The translations under genes and the position numbers were made by a program. Below, piece by piece: positions 32,634 through 41,200 of a stretch of 49,753 bases of DNA. This DNA is from Chloroflexota bacterium (GTDB taxonomy: Bacteria > Chloroflexota > Anaerolineae > B4-G1), in assembly GCA_024232355.1 (NCBI GenBank), contig JAAEPW010001214.1:1-49753 (forward strand). The letters are read 5' to 3'. How positions within the stretch are numbered: the stretch's first letter is position 1; every line of letters begins with the position of its first letter. A model generated the notes under the pieces. It was not told where the DNA came from, did not search any database, and saw nothing but the letters and a program-made list of their open reading frames with translations.

Positions 32634-34340
32634 ATGAATCGCAAACGTTACTATTCACTAGTCCGCTTGATCCTAGTGCTTTTTGTCGCTTTGGTCGTTA
32701 TGGCGGCCTGGGCCGATTCGGCTGATGGAACTTGGTTTGCCGCCGTATCTCCTGATCCAAGCCAGCCTAGTGACAGCTATGCCACTATCTCTCCGACGCT
32801 GTCACGCGATTTCGAGTTCTCCCTGCCGCTGTTCGACCCCAATAGCGCTTGGAACCAGACCGCCACCCAGGCAGACGTCTTGCCTGATAGCGATCAACAA
32901 ATCCTCATCACATACCGCGTGCTGCGCGGCGACACCACCGACCTCTACCCAACGGGCGAGCCGCCGCCCACGACCTGGCCGTTCATAGACGTGGGCTATG
33001 ACGAGTTTACGATTCCTGTGTTTCGTGCCGGAACGGGACAAGCGAGCGTGGGGATTTGCGACTATGACGGCAACCTGGGATGGCCCGGCCCCAAGTTTCC
33101 GCCGAGTGAACAAGTGGAGGGCGGCCCAGTGACTGTTCCGCCTCCCGCCGGTTCGGTGCGTCCCGCTATGCCGTCAGGCGCGTGGTCGGACGGGCACGTG
33201 GTGCTCTATGACGTCGATACATTTATGGAATATGACTATTGGCAGGCCACGACCGTGCGCGACGGCCAGTGTCAGAGCCAAGGAGCCGGGTTGATTGGCG
33301 ACACGATCTATGAGACGGGGGCGATTGACTTTTTCGACGTTCGTGGGTCTGGGGTCAATTCTGACACATTCTCCAGCGCCCGTGCTACAGGACCTCCGTT
33401 GCTTGCTGGGCTGATCCTGCCTGAGGACGTCGAGGGTGGGGCGATCGAGCATGCGTTAGAGTTTGCCATTCCGGGGCCTCGCAATCTGAGCGTTGACCCT
33501 TTCGACCCCCTTCCATCCGACTATTTTTACCCAGCATCCACGACCGAGACCGATTACTATAGTACGAACCCCTATGCCCTCGCCGCCGGTCAGCGCATCC
33601 GCCTCAAGCCCCAAGTTGTGGATGAGAATTGCGGTCTGATCAATGAAGATGATTTTGCGCCCATCACCCGCATGTTTCTCACCGCACTGCGCACCTACGG
33701 TGCTTATCTGGTAGATAATGCCGGTGGATTCACGTTTAATGCCGAGGAAATCACGACCGCAGTGCTCGACCTGACGGACGCCCAAATCAACGGATTGATC
33801 GGCCAGCCATCGGCTAACCCGCTCCCGACGAACAAGACAAAGTGGCAGATCGTCATGGAGACCCTCAACGAGGACCTGTGGGAGATGCCGATTGCGTGTG
33901 GGCCGTGGACCGACGGCCAGGACCCGGCGACGGCGATGATTACGACCGCAAATTTCGAGGTCGTCGAACCCGCCGCGATAACGGGAACAACCCCATCGTT
34001 TTCCCTGACCACCGATCCCGCCAGTCGTGCGATTGACCCTGGCGGCGTTGCCACGTACGTCATTGGTGTGGAGCCTAGCGGGGGTTTCACCGACACCGTC
34101 TACCTGGATGCCTTTGACTCGTTTCCTGACCTGGATGTGGATATAACCCCAGGCTCGGTGACCCCACCCGGACAGGTCACGCTCACCATCACCGATAGCC
34201 ATCCTGGTCCGACCATGTTGCCTGGGCAATGGTACAATGTGCCGATCACCGCCACGAACAGTGTTACACAGACCACCAGCGTGGGCTTGCTCGTTGGCGG
34301 AGTGCGACTTTATCTACCAATGGTGCTAAGGGACTATTGA
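32634..34340 (+). CDS. Secreted protein of unknown function with Ig-like domain and C-terminal YLP motif
   Basis: The protein has 568 residues. A Sec signal peptide (about 1-30, MNRKRYYSLVRLILVLFVALVVM) is followed by a large domain (about 50-450) I do not recognise, with text such as FSLPLFDPNSAWNQ and DVGYDEFTIPVF. An Ig-like/NPCBM-associated type domain follows (about 455-550: SFSLTTDPASRAIDPGG). The protein ends LYLPMVLRDY. ATG 32634 has AGGGAGGA 5 nt upstream; an open frame reaches 32460 but lacks a signal. It is the first gene of a row of exported proteins. Confidence 0.82.
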   Translation: MNRKRYYSLVRLILVLFVALVVMAAWADSADGTWFAAVSPDPSQPSDSYATISPTLSRDFEFSLPLFDPNSAWNQTATQADVLPDSDQQILITYRVLRGDTTDLYPTGEPPPTTWPFIDVGYDEFTIPVFRAGTGQASVGICDYDGNLGWPGPKFPPSEQVEGGPVTVPPPAGSVRPAMPSGAWSDGHVVLYDVDTFMEYDYWQATTVRDGQCQSQGAGLIGDTIYETGAIDFFDVRGSGVNSDTFSSARATGPPLLAGLILPEDVEGGAIEHALEFAIPGPRNLSVDPFDPLPSDYFYPASTTETDYYSTNPYALAAGQRIRLKPQVVDENCGLINEDDFAPITRMFLTALRTYGAYLVDNAGGFTFNAEEITTAVLDLTDAQINGLIGQPSANPLPTNKTKWQIVMETLNEDLWEMPIACGPWTDGQDPATAMITTANFEVVEPAAITGTTPSFSLTTDPASRAIDPGGVATYVIGVEPSGGFTDTVYLDAFDSFPDLDVDITPGSVTPPGQVTLTITDSHPGPTMLPGQWYNVPITATNSVTQTTSVGLLVGGVRLYLPMVLRDY

Positions 34341-34449
34341 GGTATCTCTTGGTTTGTAGTAGCCGCCTTCAGCGGCGTGATAATGACGCTAAAGCGCCTG
34401 CTATGAACTTTGTATTTTCGAGTACTATTTTTGTAGGAGAAATATCTGA
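34341..34449. repeat. Short palindromic intergenic repeat
   Basis: Contains an imperfect inverted repeat (34356-34405) of the form TAGTAGCCGCCTTCAGCGGC ... GCTAAAGCGCCTGCTA, typical of dispersed Chloroflexota intergenic palindromes. It may also act as a weak terminator or mRNA-end structure. TAGGAG before the next ATG closes the gap. Confidence 0.5.
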
Positions 34450-35673
34450 ATGAAAATCTTGAGAGCAGTATCAAAGGCCCGTCGACCCTGGATGATCTTG
34501 TTCGTTATGGTCATCGCTGGAATGATTACTGTGATGCTGTCGTATTACCTTGCCTTGCCCGGGCAGACAGTGGAGGCACAAAGGGCGCCTGGTGTCGTGA
34601 TAGAGCCAGGTGACGGGGAGAATAATGACCTCAGTCATACCGGTGTCCTGACCTTTACGCCGGTATCGACGGTCTATCTCCCGATCGTGTCGAACAATAG
34701 CGGCTTGCCGTCACTGTCCGACGTCACCTACTGGGCCTACCAACTTCAGGCCATCAACGAAACGGGCGCAGTCACTGCTCTTGTTGCTTCTCACTATGAT
34801 ATGCTGGTGCTGGAACCAACTCGCACCGACTGGTCGTCGGATGACAAGTACTTTGACACGCGGGGAATGATCACGCAACTGAAAAACAGTACAGCCAGCG
34901 ATGGGACGCGTCCCAAGTTGGTCATCGCCTACATCGACATCGGTGAGGCCGAGGACTGGCGTTGGTACTGGGCCTGGTCCACCGAATGGAATTGTGTGGG
35001 CGATCCCCCATCCGACTGGCCCGACTATATCCTCATCTGTGACCCCGACGGTTGGTCCGGTAACTATCCCGTCGCCTATTGGGACGCGGCCTGGAAAGAC
35101 ATCGTCATCTATGGCGAGAACACGGGCAGTCACCCCGATAGAGACTATAACAGCATCATTGACGAGGTCATCAAGGACGGCTTTGACGGCATATATCTCG
35201 ATTGGGTGGAGGCGTTCGAGGACACCCACGTCATCTCGGCGGCACTGGCAGCGGGCCTCGATCCGGCTGATGAAATGATCACATTCATCCAAGAGATGCG
35301 GGACTATGCCGCCATCAGAGACCCCGACTTTGTCATCATTCAGCAGAACGCCGCGTCTCTGATCGACGGACATCCGGAACTGACCAGCGTGATCGACGCC
35401 ATCGCGCAAGAGGCCATCTGGTACGATGGCAGCGCCGACGTGGATTGGAACGACTCGGAAGGATACGATTGGGTGAATGATGCGGGCCTAGTCAATTACT
35501 ATATTGACTATCTCGATCAATACCTTGCTGCTGATCTGCCCGTCTTTGATTGTGAATATGCACTGGACTATGCGAGCACAGCCTACACCAATGCGTACAG
35601 CGAGGGATACGTGCCTTATGCAACCCGGCGCTCTCTTTCACAGTTGACGACTACACCTCCACCCAGCTATTGA
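34450..35673 (+). CDS. GH114-like (endo-alpha-1,4-polygalactosaminidase) membrane-anchored protein
   Basis: The protein has 407 residues. A transmembrane anchor (about 15-36) and a linker with the motif TVYLPIVSNN (73-82) precede a TIM-barrel domain (about 92-398). This matches the GH114/TM1410 family: LVIAYIDIGEAEDWRWYW, YWDAAWKDIVI, DGFDGIYLDWVEAFED and FVIIQQNA. The acidic residues in IDIGEAEDW and YLDWVEAFED are candidate catalytic residues. Likely substrate: galactosamine-containing exopolysaccharide. The next gene has a paralogous domain. TAGGAG lies about 10 nt before the ATG. Confidence 0.85.
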   Translation: MKILRAVSKARRPWMILFVMVIAGMITVMLSYYLALPGQTVEAQRAPGVVIEPGDGENNDLSHTGVLTFTPVSTVYLPIVSNNSGLPSLSDVTYWAYQLQAINETGAVTALVASHYDMLVLEPTRTDWSSDDKYFDTRGMITQLKNSTASDGTRPKLVIAYIDIGEAEDWRWYWAWSTEWNCVGDPPSDWPDYILICDPDGWSGNYPVAYWDAAWKDIVIYGENTGSHPDRDYNSIIDEVIKDGFDGIYLDWVEAFEDTHVISAALAAGLDPADEMITFIQEMRDYAAIRDPDFVIIQQNAASLIDGHPELTSVIDAIAQEAIWYDGSADVDWNDSEGYDWVNDAGLVNYYIDYLDQYLAADLPVFDCEYALDYASTAYTNAYSEGYVPYATRRSLSQLTTTPPPSY

Positions 35674-35705
35674 CCGGACAATGACTATTCAAGGAGCAAC
35701 TCGCA

Positions 35706-37631
35706 ATGGCCAAAAACTCAATATGGCGAACATTCACAATATTGTCCCTAGTGACCATCAGCTTGCTTGTTCCGAGTAGTTGTTCGTCGGACGCCGCTTC
35801 CTCTGATCCGCCAACCCTGCAAATCCGTGTTCGAAACCCTACCGAGACCCGTCCTGACGGCGCAACTCGCCTGACCGCGCCCCCGACTGGTTCCAGCGAC
35901 CAGAACCCCGCCTTTTCCCCCGATGGCACACGCCTGGTCTTTACCCGTTTCGACACCGATTACAATTATGGCCCGGCTGGCCTCTTTTTGATGGACGCCA
36001 GCGGCGGCACGCCCACTCGCCTCACTTCATACGAAGATCAGGACAACGTCAACCTGCCCGGCTCGGCCTGGAACAAGGTCAACAACCGCATTATCTTTTC
36101 CTCCGACCGGCAAGACACCAACGGCCTGTGGCGCATCGCGCCCGATGGCAGCGACTTTACGCGCATCATCACCCACACTGGCCCAATCACGTACATGGAG
36201 CCTTCCTGGTCGCCTGACGGCCAATGGATCGTCTTTGAAGCCACTCAACCTGGCGGCAGCGAGGACGGGCGGATCGGCCAAGTGTGGAAAGTGCAGGCCA
36301 ACGGTACCGGCCTGGCTCAACTGACCGACGGAACGTACGACGACCGCCAGCCCAACTGGTCGCCGGCGGGCGACCGGATCCTCTTCCAGCGGTGGACGCT
36401 GCCGGACGGTCAGTGGGACATCTATACCATCGCGCCCGACGGCAGCGACGTCCAACAAGTAACAACCACTTTAGCCAGCGACACCGACGCCAGTTGGTCG
36501 CCCGGCGGCGGCTGCATCGTCTACTCGTCCGACTATGCGGATAAACAGCATCCGGGCGGACTGGCCGCAGCAAACATCTATGCTATCTCGGTCACAGGCG
36601 GTATGCCTATCCGCGTGACCAACGATGCCACATATGACGGCGCGCCTTCCTGGTCGCCCGACGGCCAGTGGATTGCGTTCGAATCGGCCAATGACCCGGC
36701 AGACGACAGCCCATCGGCTCTGTGGCGCATCGCCGTGCCAGATGGTGCGTGTAATGACGAGTTCTACGTCTACCTGCCGATCACGCTCACATCTGCGCCC
36801 TCGTCTGAACCGTTGGCGGTGAACGACTTTTTGTACCAACTGCAAAACCTCAATCTTACCGCCGTTGGTGCGACCGCCTACGACTTGGTGGTGATGGACT
36901 ATTCCGCCGATGGAGACGACGCGACGGCTTACACCAACGCCGAAATCGCCGCTCTCAAGAACAGCCCCGGCGGCGACAAGATCGTGCTGTCCTACATGAG
37001 CATCGGCGAGGCCGAGGACTATCGCTTTTACTGGCAGAGCGGGTGGACGCCAGGGAATCCCCCCTGGCTGGACCAAGAGAACCCGGACTGGGGAGGCAAC
37101 TACAAGGTTCACTATTGGGACCCCGCCTGGCAAACCATCGTCTTTAGCTACACCGACCGGCTGCTGGACGCTGGATTCGATGGCGCGTACCTGGACATCA
37201 TCGACGCCTACGAATACTATTCCGGCACTCGCCCCTCCGCTGCCCAAGATATGGCCGACTTTGTAGCCGCCATCCGCGCCCATGCTCGCGCCCGCGACCC
37301 CGATTTTTACATCTTTCCCCAGAACGCGCCCGAGCTGGCAGACGAGATACCGGGCTATCTGGACAGCGTGGACGGCATTGGCCAGGAGGACATTTATTAT
37401 GGCTACGATGACGACGACGTGATGACGCCGCCAGCGGCCACCGCCGAACTGGAGGGGTATCTCGACCTGTTCAAAAACGCCGGCAAGCTGGTGCTGACCG
37501 TAGACTATGCCACCACTCCCGCCCACATAGACGACGCCTACGCCAAATCCCAAGCCAAAGGCTATGCCCCCTTTGTCACCGTGCGCGACCTGGACCAGTT
37601 GACCATCAACCCCGGTCACGAACCGGATTGA
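35706..37631 (+). CDS. TolB-like beta-propeller fused to a GH114-like domain
   Basis: The protein has 641 residues. A signal peptide with possible lipidation Cys26 (LVPSSCSS; weak lipobox) precedes a PD40/WD40-like propeller (about 50-345) of repeated NPAFSPDGTRLVF, EPSWSPDGQWIVFE and PNWSPAGDRILFQ units. The motif FYVYLPITL (353-361) is followed by a GH114-like barrel (365-635) with YMSIGEAEDYRFYW, GFDGAYLDIIDAYEYY and FYIFPQNAPEL. The second barrel is paralogous to the preceding gene's product. AAGGAG lies 8-10 nt before the ATG. The gap is 32 bp, so it is probably co-transcribed. An outer-surface, polysaccharide-acting role is likely. Confidence 0.87.
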   Translation: MAKNSIWRTFTILSLVTISLLVPSSCSSDAASSDPPTLQIRVRNPTETRPDGATRLTAPPTGSSDQNPAFSPDGTRLVFTRFDTDYNYGPAGLFLMDASGGTPTRLTSYEDQDNVNLPGSAWNKVNNRIIFSSDRQDTNGLWRIAPDGSDFTRIITHTGPITYMEPSWSPDGQWIVFEATQPGGSEDGRIGQVWKVQANGTGLAQLTDGTYDDRQPNWSPAGDRILFQRWTLPDGQWDIYTIAPDGSDVQQVTTTLASDTDASWSPGGGCIVYSSDYADKQHPGGLAAANIYAISVTGGMPIRVTNDATYDGAPSWSPDGQWIAFESANDPADDSPSALWRIAVPDGACNDEFYVYLPITLTSAPSSEPLAVNDFLYQLQNLNLTAVGATAYDLVVMDYSADGDDATAYTNAEIAALKNSPGGDKIVLSYMSIGEAEDYRFYWQSGWTPGNPPWLDQENPDWGGNYKVHYWDPAWQTIVFSYTDRLLDAGFDGAYLDIIDAYEYYSGTRPSAAQDMADFVAAIRAHARARDPDFYIFPQNAPELADEIPGYLDSVDGIGQEDIYYGYDDDDVMTPPAATAELEGYLDLFKNAGKLVLTVDYATTPAHIDDAYAKSQAKGYAPFVTVRDLDQLTINPGHEPD

Positions 37632-38297
37632 GGTGTCAAAACTGGTTGACCGATAGATCTTTCGAGATGTAGATATTCACTGCCGGACACTTTGTCAAAT
37701 CAAAGGAAATTGGACATGGATTCAGGCAACCGTAGGTTGCACCAGGTTCTTTGGGCAGCCGTGAGGGATGTCTTTTGGCCGCGTTTCCGTAGAAACTACG
37801 GGGAACACGACTGATTTTTTCCGTAGTTTCTACGCTTCACAATTGCTCTTTGAAAGCAGATAATATTAGAATGTAGTGTGGCGGGAATTCTTTGAGATTA
37901 TTTACTCAAAGGGAATCATGTACAACCTTCGATTGCCATTCCCATCTAAAACATCATTGCTTTGTCAAATGTGCACAGGATAACGTTCATCGAATAGGGT
38001 CTTGGGTTGAGCCCTTTCTTCGGGTATGATGATCTGACATGACATTTTTGCACAGATCATTATTTCAGATAGCATATTGTCTGAATTGATGGCAGCAGAT
38101 GAGCGGCCCAAAATCCCTGCGGTATTTTTCATATGGTAAGGAACAGATATGGACGGGCTTTTGGGCTTTTCCAAAAGTTGTTTCTTAAAAGGTGCAAAGG
38201 GGGGTGATGAACATAGCAAATGACGCAACTAGCCTATGACGTCTTGTATTAACATGACCACAGATATTGCGATCACTTTGATAGGGAGGATCAAAAA
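37632..38297. other. Intergenic region with nested palindromes
   Basis: No convincing gene (a weak - strand frame at 37965-38228 was rejected). It holds the hairpin GCAACC-GTA-GGTTGC (37726-37740). A 14-bp perfect inverted repeat, CGTAGAAACTACGG (37788-37801) / CCGTAGTTTCTACG (37821-37834), follows; its two arms are themselves palindromic. AGGGAGG precedes the next ATG. Confidence 0.5.
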
Positions 38298-41200
38298 ATG
38301 ACAGTACAAATGCAAACGGACGCACGGCCTTTTCTGCTGCGTCGCTGGTTTCTACTCACCTTGAGCGTGTTCGTGCCGCTCATCTTGCTTTCACTGATTC
38401 TGTCATCCGTTAGGACAGCGGTGGCAGAACCATTGGCTCCAACATCCACTGTTTCTGGCATCGTCGTCGACCCCGATGGCGTTGCCATTACCGGCACTGC
38501 CCCGATTTGTTTGAACCATTTCTCTCCCAACCCTGACGAAGGCGTTGATTGGTGGGATTGTAAGGACACCGAAATCGGTGGCGGATTTACGTTTACAGGA
38601 CCAATCCCCAGTGGTGAACTCTTTGTCATTGCTGACGCCCCTGGGTACGGCGACTGGTTCCCGTCTTTGCCAAAGCCTTTTCACCTCGAATTTCACACGG
38701 ACACCAGGGCGTTGGACAATGTCACCCTTACCCACGCCAGTTTTGCGGGCATGGTGTTTGAGCCAGATGGTACGACTCTGGCCGATGGAGGGTCTGTCAG
38801 TGTGGTAGATAGGGACTGGAACGATGTGGCCTGGGGAGATTACTATACCGGTGGCTATGCAGTCGGTGGTGTGCCGTCCGGAAACTTTATGTTGGTAGCG
38901 CATCCGCCGGAAGACTCTCTGTTCTGGCACTCTGAACCGGTACCGGTCACTGTGACAGAGGGCAGCCAATACGTTTTCACCGAAACCCAGCCCATTTCCC
39001 TGGAACTGAATATGGCGCAACTCGCAGTGTACGTTGAGAATATGGCCTCCAACCCAATCACCGCCAACGTTTACTTGTGGGATGAGACAGGAGTCGTCGA
39101 TATGTGGGGGGAGGCCACACCCGATCATCCAGCTGTGTTTGGGGATCTGGACGTTGGTGCAATCTACATGATCGAAGCCTGGCCTCGCTGGGAAGACGTT
39201 CCGATGTTGGCGAACTCGATGATAGTGACGGTCGTTATCGCTGAGGTTCCCACTTCTCGCACCCTGACTTTGCGAGAACCCAACGTCGTCGGGGTAGTGA
39301 CGACACCGGAAGATGACTTGCTACCTCCGGCCTTTGAATGGGAAGAGCTAACCCCTCACCCTGCTAGGGTTTATGCCCACAACGTGCATGAAGGCTTTAC
39401 CGTTGAGGTACAGACCAATCCGGCTGGTGAGTTTAGTCTGGCTCTGCCGCCGGGCGAGTACGACCTGGAGGCCCATCCGAATGGGAATCTTGCCTTTACC
39501 TACACAAAGTCCTTGCAAGAACACATCTCGGCACCAATGGGTACCGTGATGCTACCGATCAACGTAAAGCTCACCTATCCCAGTGTCGACGGTGCCGTGT
39601 TTGATCCCCTGGGCAATCCGTTGCCCCCGGATGCCTGTCTGGACATTTGGCTAGAGAACATGGAGGGGGAATGGATGGCCTCTATCTGGTACTGCGGTGT
39701 GCCAGGCTCGCCGCCGTACATGTTGGGTGGCGTTCCAGATGGTGATTATTGGCTAAAGACCGATGGTGTGCCGGAACTTGGGTTTTTCCCACCCGCTCCC
39801 ATCTTTGTGCACGTTCCCCCAGGCAGCCAATATGAGCTCGGCCATGTGCAGACCCACGATATCCACCTGGTTAGAGCACAACTCGAGGTATTCGTCGAGC
39901 ATCCGTCGGGCGCTCTTGGCCCCGCAAACGTCGTACTGTGGGATGAATGGGGTTTCGAGGCGTGGAGTGATCACATGTTCGACAGCCCAGCCCAGTTCGG
40001 CGTGCCTCCTGGCGATTACTGGCTCCAGGCCTGGCCCATCTGGCAAGACATCCCGGCCCTGGCGAACTCGGGCGAGGCGCTGATTCACGTTGGCGAAGCG
40101 CCCATGTCCTACACCTTGCACTTGACCGTGCCGGACATTACGGGAATGGTAGAGACGCCCGAGGGCGATCCGCTGCCCCCGGCCCACGACGAGGAAGGAA
40201 ACTGGTTTCCCCATCCGGCCGAGGTACACGTCCACAACGAGGATCGGAGCGTGGACATCTGGGCGACGACCAACCCAACCGGCGAGTTCAGCTTGTTCTT
40301 ACCAGACGATGAATACCACTTGATCGCCAAGCCACTGAACAATCTCGCCTTTGATTATACAAAGTCTGACCCTCACGTGTTTTCGCTGACTCCCGCCGTG
40401 ACCCGACCGCATGGCCTGGGTCACATACTGCTTACCTATCCCCGTGTTTGGGGTATCGTGGTGGATTGGGAAGGAAACCCGGTCCCCACTTGGGTGGATT
40501 TGTGGAACGATGATGGGAGTTACTGGGATGGGGACGATACTTACTGGCATGGTCCAGATATGAAACCATTCCTTTTCGGTGGCATGCCGGAGGGGCACTA
40601 TTATGCGCAAGCGAACCCACCTGCCAACAATCCAGTAGGATATGGGCCTTCGAACATTGTAGAGTTTGACGTCCCGCCGACCTATACAGAGCAAATCACC
40701 CTCTCCCTGGGGATAGCCAATGTCCTTGGCGATGTGCGGCTCCCTCTGGGCTATCCTCATTGCGCAGATTGTCCAGTACCTTGGGTGGACGTAAAGGTCC
40801 TCCACGATCCTGACGACGGATTCGAAAAGTGGGCCACCACTGGTGAAGATGGACGGTTTGCCTTCATGTTGGAGCCTGGCAACTATGCTCTAAAAGTCGA
40901 ACTGCCACCCGAGTGGCGGGCCGAGTGGAGTCCTCCGTCGCATCCGGTAACTTTTACCCTGGGAGCCCCCCCTGACCAACACTCTGGCACGATTTACCTT
41001 GAACCATCCAACGCGGGCCTCCGAGTCACCGGACAGGTGCACAAACCAGACAGCACTCCCCCACCGCCGCACAGCACGTGGATTGATCTCTGTGACGACG
41101 AGGGGCTGTGCTTTGGAAACGATGTAGCGCCCAGTGGACGCTTTACCGTGCCGGTCTTGCCCGGCATCTATGAGGTTTGGGTGTGGGTGGACCCGATGAC

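Noticed and set aside
36471..37619. 382-residue - strand frame
   Set aside because: Antisense of the propeller-GH114 gene, which has clear domains, signal peptide and ribosome-binding site.
37965..38228. 87-residue - strand frame in an intergenic region
   Set aside because: No ribosome-binding site, no recognisable family, low-complexity start; treated as chance.
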